64,000 bases of DNA from Cranoglanis bouderius (Eukaryota; Chordata; Actinopteri; Siluriformes; Cranoglanididae). Made by a program: the position numbers and the translations under genes. The notes under the pieces were generated by a model. It was not told where the DNA came from. It saw only the letters and a list, made by a program, of their open reading frames with translations, and ran no database searches. Positions within the stretch are counted from its first letter, which is position 1. Every line of letters begins with the position of its first letter. Positions 12,547-24,800 of this stretch are shown in pieces. Where the stretch lies: NCBI GenBank assembly GCA_023630585.1, contig CM042566.1, positions 13,444,754 to 13,508,753 on the forward strand. Direction: 5' to 3'.

Positions 12547-13354
12547 GGAGCAGAGCAGGCAAAGCCGCCTATCCTCCATCTTAACATATGCTGCTAAGCT
12601 GACTCTTAAGCACAATTTTTACGCTGTTCGCCGTTCATCACCCAGCTTAATTGCTGATAAATGCGTTGCCCCGACAACAGAGGCCTGTTTCAGCCGTGAT
12701 CATATCAACTTCTCTGCCTTACGAGGGAATTAAAACACGAAGGCTTTGCACACTGGCTTTAGATTTGTTTGTTTCGTTTATTTATGCATAGGTTTTTTTT
12801 TCCCCCTACGCAAACTCATCAGTGCACAAAATTCAATCAATCCAATTGTGCCCGATGATGTCATCATAGCCCTATGTGGATGGATGAACTGCGCCTTTTT
12901 TTTTCTTTTTTTTTTTGCTGTGTAATTCATGTACAGTAGAGCTTCGCGTGTGGTTTTCTATCTCTTTCTGTTTTCCTCGCTCACACTCACGTATTCAGAG
13001 ACACACTCGCAGCCACGTAGCTTTCACAAACCGTATGCGAATTAAAAATAATTTCCTTTTAAAAACAGGAAATCTAGCGTCATATTAGCAAAATGTCGTG
13101 TGTGTGTAGGTTGGTAATATTTCTTTGTCTGCTGTTTTTTTTGTTTTGTTTTTTTGTTGTTGTTTTTTTTGTACCATGCTAACTGCTAGGCAGCTTACAT
13201 TAAGCACATGTGAATGAAATCTGCAAGTGGATAAATATTCTTTTAAAACGTATCCAAACCGGGGCAAGCGCTGGCTTAATTTCCGTTGAGTTCGACACAT
13301 ACTGTGAAACGCAAGCCTCGTTCACAATCGATAGTGATCTGAACCGTCAGCTAA
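10448..13354. other. Gene-free stretch with CT/GA/CA microsatellites
   Basis: No recognisable exons. Simple repeats are (CT)n at 11080-11125, (GT)n at 11255-11284, (CT)n at 11670-11697, (GA)n at 11819-11900, an A-run at 12179-12195 and (CA)n at 12495-12542. A lone YY1-like AAGATGGCG occurs at 11973. Confidence 0.6.
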
Positions 13355-13455
13355 ACCCCGGCAGCCATTTTGTGATCAGCAAGGCTGAATCATCTCTCGT
13401 ACGTGTTTTAAGATGGCCGCGCTGCAGTGAGGAAACGGGCAGCAGTGCAGATCAG
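13355..13455 (+). promoter_or_regulatory. Candidate promoter and non-coding first exon, possibly zbtb38
   Basis: A locally CpG-containing segment holds two YY1-type motifs: GCAGCCATTTTG (reverse orientation, 13361-13372) and AAGATGGCCGC (13410-13420), which matches the consensus very well. Thirty-five bases after the second motif is a good donor, CAG|GTGAAT at 13456. The zbtb38 coding exon opens right after an acceptor at 21830, so upstream non-coding exons must exist, and this is the best candidate I can see. The assignment is inference only. Confidence 0.3.
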
Positions 13456-13941
13456 GTGAATAAAGAAGGAGAAGCACAGACAGCATGAAGAATTCGAACA
13501 GGAATCCAATCAGATGATGTAGAGACGCAGAGGGACAGGAAGAGAGACAATACAAATGAGACTTAAGAAAGGGAACAGGGTCGCCGAAAGAGGAAGAAAA
13601 AGAGAGGCAAAGCATACCTGAGACAAAGCGACAGACAGAGAAGAGGTGAGAGAGAAGAAGAAGAAGAAGAAAGAGAAGAGACAGAGAGACAGATAGGAGG
13701 TAATGGATCAAATTGAAAGACAGATAAAGTTAATAACAACATAATATCTATTTAATAAGAGTGTTACTATAGTAACATGTAAAGCACACACATTGGTGCT
13801 TTTATTTGAACGTAGAAGAGCAATAATGTTAAAAACAGAATACTTGTAGAAGTTGGTTTAGGGCATCCGAAACATGATGCAGGAAATCAGCGTTAGCCAC
13901 TCCCAGTCAATGAATATTGCGAGCGCTTTGCATATACTCCT

Positions 13942-13996
<55 letters not shown>

Positions 13997-14900
13997 TGGA
14001 TGATATTAGTGTAATGACCTGCAAGTATAATATTCTCTGGATCTATAGGGGATTAAAAACCAACAACAGAATCGGAAGAAATAGCACAATTCTTGGTGAG
14101 AAAATGAAAAATGATCCCCTCGAGTGGAGGCTACAGGAACCATTTCTGACCAGCGTTTGTACTGATGATGAAAGCAGCCCCTCTCTTCTATCATTTCTGT
14201 TCTATTTCTCGTAATCTTTCTATAGCTCTACAACAGTGGGTTTCTTCATCAACAAGGGTACGAAGTAGAACCTGTTTAGTAACCTAAGAACTATCCAAAG
14301 AACTCTTAAGAGGTATATAAAATCTTAAGAATGAGCAGTGTTTATAATTGTGTATGGCATAGAAGTATTTACGTAATCCGCTCCTTTCTGCTTTCTGTCT
14401 GTGTGTCACTTTGCTAAACAGTTATTCTGATTCGCTTTAGCACGTTAATGGCTGTCAAGTTTGTAAACATGAAATGGACACGGTTGCCACTGTTGAAGCT
14501 CTGCTGCCATCTTGTGTTTTGGACAACAGCGGTCTGAATGTTTATTCTATTGATGCCGGGTACAGTTCTCCATTCAATGGCATATGTGTAACCGTAATAA
14601 TACTAATTATATAAAGTATGGTGTATCTGTGACTGACTTATCTGTGATTTACTCATCTGTAGTTTGTTTTGGTGTCCAATGTACTGCCTGTTATGAAAAG
14701 AATAAATGTTCTTTTATCATTACCAAAATAACGTGTAGCCATGTGGTACCGATGCCGTGCTTCCATGCAGAAGGCAGTCATTTTGCATACACTAATTTGG
14801 GCCCCCATGGCTCCCTATTATTTTGATGTTTGGTGTTTTTGATTTGTTAGATTAAGGGTTATTTGTTAGTGTGGGATTGTGCTCTGTCTGTGTTATAATG
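13456..14900. other. Gene-free stretch
   Basis: It contains a purine-rich block (13520-13700), (CA)n at 13946-13994 and a YY1-like GCTGCCATCTTG at about 14499. No coding exon is supported. Confidence 0.55.
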
Positions 14901-14904
14901 ACAC

Positions 14905-15440
14905 ATTGGGCCTCATTTATCAATCTTGTAGTAGAGTTGCATGTAAATGTTTGTGTAGCCAAACCAAACCAAACATTTCCGCCGGATTTACAAAAGTTTC
15001 GGAAACTCTGATTTTCTTCCTACTCGTGTGCATGTGTTGATAAATTCATCACCTCTAAATCACCGGGTGTATGCACAGCACAGATTAGTTGCATTTAGTG
15101 ATGCCCACAAAACTCCATAAATGGTAAAGCTCACAGAGCAGAAAGTGCAAAATGACAACTAAACAGCCACAAAATAGAAGAATTTCTCAGAGGCAGTATA
15201 CCCGGACATACTTTTGACTCACGTCTGAGAGAATCAAAAAATTATTTGGCAGCATGACAGGCGGGGTCACAGCACCTGAAAAGGCCAAAAATGGAGAGAA
15301 TCCAGGGGTCCTCAAGAAAGAGCAGGACACTATGCTCAGAGCAGTGCAGGACATTACAGCAATGAGTGACATGAGTTTACAAGTTTACAGAAGGTATGCC
15401 AATCACTGCAAAATGTGAAAAGGTGTCAATAAAGCTTGCT
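14905..15440 (+). mobile_element. Probable PIF/Harbinger remnant with Myb/SANT-like fragment
   Basis: The sequence begins with GGGCCTCATTTATCAATC, a start common to teleost Harbinger elements. One + frame at about 15222-15415 reads IKKLFGSMTGGVTAPEKAK and continues open for about 60 residues, resembling the Myb/SANT-like DNA-binding protein encoded by these elements. There is no intact ORF and the right end is unclear. Recognition is from memory. Confidence 0.4.
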
Positions 15441-15851
15441 ATGTAAATTAAATGGATAGCTGAGTTTCTCATGATTATGCCAGAAACCTTTGCTTTACAA
15501 ACACATAATGAGGCACTGATGCATGGTAGTTGTCAGGTTAGAGCTGGAGGAGGAACGTGCTCTGATGTATTCGGGATGAGTCGGATGATAGCACACGAGG
15601 GAGTATACCTCTCATTCTAGGCTGAGACATACCAGATCGGTCACTTATCTCTCACTGTAATGTACCAGTAGCAAGAAATCAAAGCACGGACAAAATTTGG
15701 ACATACACAGGAATGGTACGGGATCATTTTGTCAGCAGAGTTCGTGCTGGCTCTAAAGTGTTGCATAGCATTTCAAGACGATGCCATGGCAAATGAAACC
15801 GACTTATAAGCCAGCTTGCATCCTTTGAAAAAAATTAAAAATAAATAAAGA

Positions 15852-16400
15852 CAGTACTGTGCAAAAGTTTTAGGCACCCTTTTTTTTTTTTTTTAGTATA
15901 AACTTTGTTATAGATTTTTTATTTTATGACGTCTACATCATCAAGTCAGTACAAAAAACATTTTAGATTCCCAAACATTAGTTTTCTAGCACAAAATTAA
16001 ACGTTACAGAAAAATGTTTGTATGTTATTAAAGAAAGCAGCATATTACGTAAGAGACACTTTTCAGACAGTAAACACAATGAAGGCTGCTGGGTTTTTCT
16101 GCAAAAATAAGAAGCGAGTGTGAAAGTCAAAGTGTCCAGAAGAACTGTGTCTGGTTCTGCAAGATGCTCAATAAAACTTACCAGCTCATTTCCTTATAAA
16201 ACTGCACTAATTGTACTGGAGTCTAATTATTAGTCTAATTATTATTTTTTTGTCACACCAAATATTGACTTTGTTTCATTTACTAATGTTTACTGCTCTT
16301 CACTGTATTTTTTTTAATGTAGAAACATTTAATTTCATTATTTTGAAGGCATCTTTGCTCTACAGCATTTCTTTGCATGTGCCTAAAACTTTTGCACAAT

Positions 16401-16403
<3 letters not shown>
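15852..16403 (+). mobile_element. Tc1/mariner-type MITE, family A copy 2 (full length)
   Basis: It starts CAGTACTGTGCAAAAGTTTT and ends GTGCCTAAAACTTTTGCACAA, matching copy 1 along its whole length. It includes the segment around 16045-16105 that copies 3 and 4 lack. A (GT)n(AT)n run at 16401-16435 follows the right end. Confidence 0.85.
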
Positions 16404-16435
<32 letters not shown>

Positions 16436-16439
16436 GGTC

Positions 16440-17311
16440 TCTAAATGTCCATTTCCTCGTAAGTGCAGCATGTGCTAACTCTTCCAGTAATATCAATTCT
16501 GCCATTTGCACTGCCTCGGCTTACGGCTACCATGTGCCCAGACCAGCCCATTCTCCATTTATACGGCAGCATTTTTTCTAGCATTGCAACACTCCCATGG
16601 ATACCGTTTTTTTGCCCAGTCTCTTTTTAATGGTGTAATCATGAACACTGACCTTGTCTGAGGCGGGTGAGGCCTGCAGATCATTAGATGTTTCTCTGGT
16701 TCTTTTGTGACTTCCTGGATGAGTCGTCGATACACTCTTCCAGGAATTTTCATAGTCCAGCCACCTCTAGGAAGATTGCCACTGTTTTAAGTGTCCTTCA
16801 TTTGGAGATAACGGCTCTCGCTGTAGTTCGCTGCAGTCCCGGAGCCTTAGAAATGGCTTTATAACACTTTCCACACTAATGCAATTCCAATCACTTTCTT
16901 TTTCATCCCTTCTGGTATTTCTTTTGATCACTTGTTGATACCTTCAAACCTACTTTACGTTGCTGGAAAGGTTCTGTTTAAGTGATGTTTACAGTAGATT
17001 CAACAGGGCAGGCAGTAATTTAGCCTGGTTGTATAATCGAGTTGAACCCAATTATCAGTTGAATTTTGTTAATTGAGTAATTAAGGGGGCAGTTAGTTTT
17101 TCACACATGGCCAGTTGGTGGGAGATAACTTTATTTTGTGTTGGATAACTGTATTTTGTGTTTACTCAAGTTGTTTCTGTCTTATATTCATTGAAATAAT
17201 GACATATCATTTGTTTGAAAATCTGAAATAACTGAATGTGTCAAATATGCAAAATAAATAAATAAAATAGAAGAAATCAAGAAGGGGCAAATAATTTTCT
17301 TGTCACTGTAT
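16440..17311 (-). mobile_element. Probable Tc1-like transposon remnant
   Basis: The right end reads AAGGGGCAAATAATTTTCTTGTCACTGTA, a typical Tc1 terminus in teleosts. Internal minus-strand sequence is degenerate, with short coding-like runs (near 16560-16750). No DDE motif could be read, so the class rests on the terminus. Confidence 0.4.
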
Positions 17312-18365
17312 ATAAAATGCTGTCATCAGTGCATGAGAAAAAATGGTGTGAACTTGGTGTATATGTAGGTCATTTTTATGCTATACATCTGCATGAAAAG
17401 CACACTTCCGTTTCTTTCTTTTTTTATTTTTTAAAATTTTATTTTATTAGCTCAAACAATTATTCAAACTATAGAACAGAAAGTGGGGCTTAACTATCAT
17501 TAAATGTCTCAAATTTTAAATATGCAAAATTCAGCATCCCTAAATGAAACACTGCTATATGTTTGTGTAATTACAATGAATTATGTAACATTAGTTTTAG
17601 GAAATGGATTTAAACAGTATGTGCAAAAATTCATGAAATTTAAAAAAAAAAAAAAGTGTGAAATTGAAATTTTATTTTAATGTATGCAGTTTAACATCCC
17701 TGCCAAGGCTATGTTCTGAGAACTCTATAGGATCACTCTCTTGCTGTAATATTAATAAAGAACAAGGACTTCCCAATGCCACTACCAGCTTCATATACAA
17801 GTTATAGTTGGTTATCTTCAGTTTTGTAAAGGATGCTATTTGAGAATTGCAACACAGAACCCACAAGGTGGAACAGCCCATAGAGAAACTGAGAAATTTA
17901 ATTTACATTGGATCTATAGGTGAAAATGTATTTGAGTATCCATTCATGCTTCATCATTTTGAAGCTGAAGGTCACACTTTATAGAGTGAGTCTGCAGGTA
18001 GAGTGAAAGAGTAGTTAGGGCAAGGAATGTTGCTTTTAAGCTAATTTATTGCCTACCCTTCTTCTCCATTGAATGAAGTTTTAATTTGTTTATAGTATTA
18101 TTTACCTCCAGCAGCAGTCTGCACAGAAGCATTTGTTTTGGGGTTTTTTCTTTGCTTTGGTATATTGGTGCTCGTAATGGTAGTGTTGCTGCCCCTCACT
18201 AGCTGGTGGTCCATGTACAGTGGTCCCCTTTATAGAGCATTGGTCTCACAGACTTACTTTGTGAGATCTGTTATGAGGACAGCTATAGAGGACAAGTTAC
18301 CAATTAACCATCTGCCAACCCCAGAAAAGCATGCATCAAAGTTCTTGATGCTTAAAACACTTATT
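17312..18365. other. AT-rich stretch without recognisable features
   Basis: Only A/T runs (for example 17641-17654) and no coding signal are visible. Confidence 0.5.
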
Positions 18366-18368
18366 TGG

Positions 18369-18752
18369 TTTGACTCTTGAGACCCATGTGGCATTGAGTC
18401 CCGGTGGAGCCTGGGTGGGAGGACCCTATACTGCCAGGGACTACTAGAAATTCAAAGAACAGACTCGGTGCAGTCCTACAGGCAAACGTCACCTGCCATT
18501 ATCTTTTAGTAAGGTCCAAGTTTGAAATTACAGCCCAGGTGCTCAGCTAGTTCATCTGCCCAGGTTTGACTCTGAGACCCATGTGGCACTGGGCCCTTGT
18601 GGAGCCCAGGTGGGAGGACCCTATACTGCCAGGGACTTCTAGAAATGGAAAGAACGGATTTGATGCAGTCTTACAGTCGAATGTCACCTGCCATTATCTT
18701 TTAGTCAGGTCCAAGTTTGAAATTACCTACCCATCCAGTTCATCTGCCCAGG
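18369..18752 (+). repeat. Tandem duplication, about 195-bp unit, two copies
   Basis: The block TTTGACTCTTGAGACCCATG at 18369 recurs at about 18564. The following AGGACCCTATACTGCCAGGG, CACCTGCCATTATCTTTTAG and AGGTCCAAGTTTGAAATTAC blocks appear in the same order in both copies, with about 10% divergence. The junction sequence TTCATCTGCCCAGG recurs at 18551 and 18737. Confidence 0.85.
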
Positions 18753-19830
18753 AGATGGGGTATCAAACTTTGACACCTTGTTTAACTACCATACGTCATT
18801 ACAGAAGCAGAGGGTTCCATCTGGCTTGGCCACCATTACTATGGGACTTGACGAATTTGCTTGCGGACTCTATACCAGACTGGGCAAGGTAGATTGGTTG
18901 GTTGTGCTAATGTAACTGCATGTAACCATAGTTACTGTCTATGTCGCTCCTGTTCGTGTCTTATTTCCAAGGCATGCAGCAGTCTGCCAGCAAGGGGTGT
19001 TCCCTAATTGTTAAGCAGAGTCTGGAGTGTGAGGCCAGTACTTCTCCTTGGTGTCAGGTGTACTGCATCAGCTCACCTATTTTCAGTTATGGATACATGT
19101 TGTTTCTAACAACACAGGAAAACACAAGGTCCTCTATAATGACACTCTAAACTCATTAATTTGTAACTTCATTCATAAATTGGTCATTGTCAAGGTAGCC
19201 TCAGCCCTCTTGGTGGCATCCACAATTTCCACTGTGCTCTCTATGTTTTGAATTGCCACTGCTTTGCAAGTCTCATAATCGAAGGCGTGGATGAAACAAT
19301 CCATGACTAACTGTTGCAACATTGTTGTCTTTCAAGTCTTCTGACCAAAGCCTGTTGGGTCATCCTAATAAGGTGTGGGATGAGTATTAATGTCTAACCA
19401 TCCTTTTCTGCTCCTTTAGTTTTGGTGATGTGCTCAAACAAATCTAGCCAGTTAGTAACCTGGACGCCAACTATCTTAGTCCCACAGTTTCCTTTTTGTC
19501 AGTATTTAATCAGATACTCATGGAGGTTTTTTAAACAGACACCAACTCTTGCATGATGTTTGACTCCCGTTGATGTTTGACCTTCTCAGGCTACAATGTT
19601 AAAGGATCCATTTTAACCACTGCAAATATCCACAGACAAGGCGGAAGAGAAAATTACCTCAGCTGACTTGACCACTGGTCCCTTCGGCTCCCTGAACTGC
19701 CTGCATTTTCTATCATTGTAACACAGTGAGAGTAACAAACGTTCTAATCAAATAGACAATATTGAACAGTTAAATCATAAAATACATTCTGCAGTTGTAA
19801 CTATGCTGTTAGATTTTAAAAAGCACTATA
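18753..19830. other. Unassigned sequence, possibly old retroelement
   Basis: Degenerate coding-like runs occur on both strands (19240-19720) but no domain can be named. No host exon is supported. Confidence 0.4.
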
Positions 19831-20923
19831 TACAGTTGCAATCAAAATTATTGAACCCCCATTGCAAATCAGGTTTATTGTCAAAGTTTACAGACTTTCA
19901 GCTGTTTGCAATGAACAAATCAAACTGTGATGTCCCTGTAGAATCTTCCAGGACCTCTTCTGCAACCAAGCCTTGGTGGAATTTGAGGTATGCTTGGGAT
20001 CACTGTCCTGCTGGAAGGTCCAATGTCACCCAAGCTTCAGCTTCCTCACAGACAGCATGACGTTTTCTTCAAGGATTTCCTGATATTTCAATGAATCCAT
20101 CTTGCCTTCCACACACTCCAGGTTTCCAGTGCCAGAAGATGCAAAGCAGCCCCAGAGCATCACTGAGCCGCCACCACCATGCTTGCCTGTGGACAGAGTG
20201 TTCTTTCTTCATTCTTCTTTCTCCAGACATACCGCTGATCCATCGTGCTGAAAAGTTCCAGTTTTGTTTCATTGCGCCACAGAACAAAATCCCGAAACTT
20301 CTGTGGCTTATTTATATGATTTTGAGCCGACTTTTCTTGAGCCGTGCTTTTGGGTCAGTGGTGGTGTACGTCTTGGAGTTCTGGCATGGAAACCTTCTGT
20401 GTTTAGTACGCGTCATACTGTGCTCACTGAAACCTCGGTGCCTGTTGCCACCAAGTCTTGTTGCAGGTCTTTTGCAGTCACTCGAGGGTTTTTCACAACC
20501 TGCCTTCTCAGAAATCTGGTTGCAGCCGTTGATAGCTTCCTTTTTCTGCCCCGTCCAGGTATTTCATGTATTTTCTGCCCCTAGCCAGTTCAGGTATTTC
20601 ATGTGTTCCAGCTCAAGCACACCTGGTGCAACTAATGAAGCCCTTGATTAGTTGCATCAAGTGTGCTTGAGACAACACCTGTTTTGCATATTTGTGCTGT
20701 TGTGAGGGATTCTATTCATGGGGTTGAATAATTTTGAAACTGGAGAAGTCATTATAAGTTGCATTTTCAGTTGAATTTGTGGAAACCACTTGAATCGTTC
20801 GTTGTGTTGAACTATTTCAATTGCTTTTGTTTGATTTGTTCATTGCAAACAGCTGAAAGTCTGTACATTTTGACAATAAACCTGATTTGCAATGGGGGTT
20901 GAATAATTTTGATTGCAACTGTA
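19831..20923 (-). mobile_element. Tc1-like transposon, internally deleted
   Basis: Terminal inverted repeats of about 95 bp are nearly identical: 19833-19927 begins CAGTTGCAATCAAAATTATT and the right end is its complement up to 20921, with TA at both edges. Minus-strand transposase fragments include HRQAWWWRLSDALG (frameshifted) and QQDSDPKHTSNST near 20015. The C-terminal part after that motif is deleted up to the left TIR. The highly similar TIRs suggest moderate age. Confidence 0.9.
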
Positions 20924-21830
20924 AGTTTTCATTTTGAGAGGCTTTTGCATAGCAAGTCTGTCAGAATGAACAAGTACTAAAATGTCCATGTTGATGGTGA
21001 AAGAAGCACAAATGTGTCAGAAAGAGATGCTGGTTGTAGTGATAATTTATTTTCCAAGGCAAAAAAGAAGATAAAAACAGAGACGTATGTAACATATTTG
21101 AGTTTTGCCTCAAAAGTGTTTGAGCTGCTTCATCCACAACTGTGTGGCATGTAGACCAATTACAGACAGGGGGAGGTCTCAGAACTAAAGGCATTGTGGT
21201 TGTGAAGTTCTGTTTGGAAGCTTGCACCATTTAATACAAACAAAAACCATAGTGTCTTTTTGCTAAAAGTCTAAATGTCTTTCCATTAGGTATACTGCCA
21301 GCTTAACACCATCCATTGTGATTGGCCACATACTAGCTTCAATATCTTTCTGTTTAATGCAGTCTACATAAAAATGGGCTGAATATTGAATAACACAGAT
21401 GAGTGGAATTAGACTTGCAGCTGTCGCCATGTGGGTGTCAGTTATTTTGTATGGATCACACTGTATGTTGTATGTATTTTGTTTTCTATAGTTAAATGAC
21501 AATAAGGCCTACAGTATAAGGGGTGTTTTAGTATTTTGCACGTTGACACCATGGTCAGCGGGACAATATGACCATGTCAATGTCACTATCTGCATGTCTA
21601 CAAACTGAAAATGTGTGCAATTTACTTTAGAACAATGTACATTATGACATTTACACTTAAGTTTTACAAGTTGAGAAGCATTGTTCAAGGGTCCAAAAAC
21701 AACTTAGTTTAAATCTCAGAACTGCAACAAACATTACAGTCACTAACACAGAACCTTTATTATTGAGATAACACTGCCCATTAACATTGTATCCTAATGG
21801 AATTGTTCTCTCTTTCATCCACACTTGCAG
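20924..21830. other. Intron or upstream region of zbtb38
   Basis: No repeat or exon is recognised. It ends with a pyrimidine-rich tract (TTCTCTCTTTCATCCACACTTGCAG split at 21806-21830), a good splice acceptor immediately before the zbtb38 ATG. Confidence 0.6.
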
Positions 21831-24800
21831 ATGATGGTGGTCCATTCCAGCTGCAATGGGATGATGGACAACTTGCACCCTCACACTGTCCTTTCTCGAC
21901 TTAGCGAACAACGATCACTTGGCCTGTTCTGTGATGTTACCATTGTTGTGGAGGACATCAAATTCCGTGCTCACAGAAATGTCTTGGCTGCGACTAGCGG
22001 ATATTTCCGCAACGCTTTCACAGCCTCTGAGACTTGCGGTTCCAGCCAGGTGCTGGAAATTCCAGATCTCAAGTCAGAGGTGTTTGCCAGCATCCTTAAT
22101 TTCATTTACTCTTCCAAAGTGGATTTAGCAAGTAAAGGGGACAACAAGTCCTTAATAGCTGCAGGGAAAAGGTTAGGGATCCCCTTTCTTGAGAAGCTTC
22201 TTGAGATTGAAAGACAAGACTCTGGAATGGTACAAAGCCAAGCCTTTGCTAAATCAGAAAGTTCATCGAACCAGACAAAACTGTCTGTATGCAGCACTTT
22301 GAAGAAGGAGGCACCACGTCTTGAGGAACAAGAGTGCTCCAAAGGTCCACGGATAACTAATGCTTTCTCCATCACAGAAGTGCCAGAAGTCAACAACCCA
22401 TTTACTTCAGTGGACTCGCATAGTAATGGCCACCAATCACCAGACATGGCTCAACAACCACTATCAGGAATACCATCTGTCGAAAGTGATTCTGTTGACG
22501 CCATGTTTGAACACTCATATGCTGTAAACCAAGGCCATCAAACTTCTGAGCTAAAAGAGAACGTACAACAATATGATAAAGAGGCCATAAAGCCTGTAGT
22601 GCTACCTTGCAAGACTCTGTCCAACCATAGGCTTGGTCCCATTAAAAAGCGCCATCGACTTTGCAAAGGTTTGGCACCCATATCCAGTGAAACTAGTGAA
22701 TTTGTTCAGAGTCCTGTTAGCAGTTCTATTGTACAAAATGGTCCCCCTGACTCCACGTCTATGCTGCAGTCTTCAAGCTCAAATTCAGACTTGTGTTCTG
22801 CCCCAGACTTGTTGCCTCCACCTGAGATTTTGCCCCCACAGGATGATGATCCGCCTTCCTTAATTCCTGAAGATGTACCAACATCTACAACTTACCGATG
22901 CCAGCAGTGTCCTGAGGCCTTCAGCAGTTCAGCACTTCTTGCTGTCCATATGCAAAGCCACAAGAGAAGATTTGTCAGTCATCTGTTTTGCCAGTACTGC
23001 AATAAAAAGTTCATGCACTTGAAACGATTGCGCAATCACGAACAAGTGTGTGTGAAAGGTCTACCACAGCTGGAGCCGAATGGCATAGAGGCTTCAGTCA
23101 GTCTAGACTCAAGTAGCACACCCTTCCTAGATGATACATCTTTCCCAAGTTCTGATCTTCAAGATCCTCCAGAACTTGATAGTACATTATCAGACCCATT
23201 GGAAGCACTTCAAGAAGAAGTTACCAAATCAAGCAGTCAACGGGCTTATAAATGCAGTGTGTGCAAACGAGCCTATGTAACTCTGTCTAGCTTAAAGAGA
23301 CATGAGAATGTGCATTCATGGCAAAGAGCCTATCCTTGCCACTACTGCAATAAAGTTTTTGCTTTAGCAGAATACCGTACCAAACATGAGATCTGGCACA
23401 CAGGAGAGCGGCGCTATCAGTGCATCTTCTGCTTGGAGACCTTCTTGACTTACTACATCCTCAAAAACCATCAGAAGTCATTCCATGGCATTGATCCACG
23501 TCTGGCAGTGAATAAAAAATCTGCTAATGGTGGTTTCAAGGGAAGTGTATACCCCATAAAACTCTACAGACTTTTACCAATGAAGTTCAAGAAGAAAAGG
23601 TACAAGACTTATAGTCAGACTTACTCTGAAGTCATGGGCAACCACGAGCATTCTTTCACTGCCCCACTAGATGCTAACTCACAAGCTGCCCCACTTAAAG
23701 GCACAGCTCCTATTCATAACCCAGAGTGTGCCACTAGTGGTCAATCATTATTCTCAATGCCTGTGACCTTTATGGCAACTCCAAAGATGGTGGCTTCGGA
23801 AATGCCTCACATTACCTTTGACCAGCCACGTGACCAACATGTAGAAACTCCTTTGCCTTCCGATAAGAATGTGTCTCGTATCGAAGAGGAAGGCTTTAAC
23901 CCCACTAATAACCATTGTGGATTGGCAGGCCTTCAGACCTCTGTGTCACCCGTTTTCGGTTGTGGATACACCCCATCTTTGACAACAGAGGAAAACGCCA
24001 TGTCCACTACGATAATGCACAGAAACTCATCTCCCACACAATGCAGTAGTAACACAAGCAGAGATGTTCTGCCATTCCTCAACATACCACCAGTATGCTC
24101 ATTTGAGGGATTGAGCAAGCTTAGTGAATTATCAGCAGCTGCACAAACTATTGAAGTAATGGCCAATCAATTGCTTCAGCCACAACCAGAGACCCTGACA
24201 CCGAACCTTCGCCCTGATGGAAAGACAGAAACATACATTGCCAAGCCTGCTTGTCCTGGTCCATCAGTGAACAACCAAGTCTTGCCACTGTGCCAGATAA
24301 CTGTCAAAATTGGCAATGAGGCCATTATTCGTCGCAAGATTAAAGGCTCAAAGCTGTTCCCAAAGAGGAAAAAGAGAAGAAACTGGAAGCAAGATAATGA
24401 GAAAGGTAACACAGCAGAGGATGGTATAGGATTCCCAAACCTGCGCCTACGGACAGACGTTTCAAGCTCAGTCACAGAAGATGAGCCATATGATGACGTG
24501 AATGATCCAGAAAATGACAAACTGTGGCGTCCTTATTACTCATACAAACCTAAAAAGAAGGGCAAAAGATTCAAATCCAAGAGGAAAAGGTTAAAGGCTG
24601 CTCAGTACTATACAAAGCCACTGTCTCCTGAACCAGATGATGACTTCACGGAAATGGATTGTGGTCTAGAGGAAAGAGTCGCAGCTGAGAAATCTGAGTC
24701 TAGGATGGAGCTAAGGAGTCAAAGTCCAAAAGAGAATTTTACCTGCCATTGCTGTAGTAACTCCTTCTCGACTTCAGCCGCCCTCAGCATGCATATCGTC

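Noticed and set aside
21825..21830. TTG as an upstream start of zbtb38
   Set aside because: TTGCAG is the end of a pyrimidine-rich splice acceptor, and two ATG codons follow directly.
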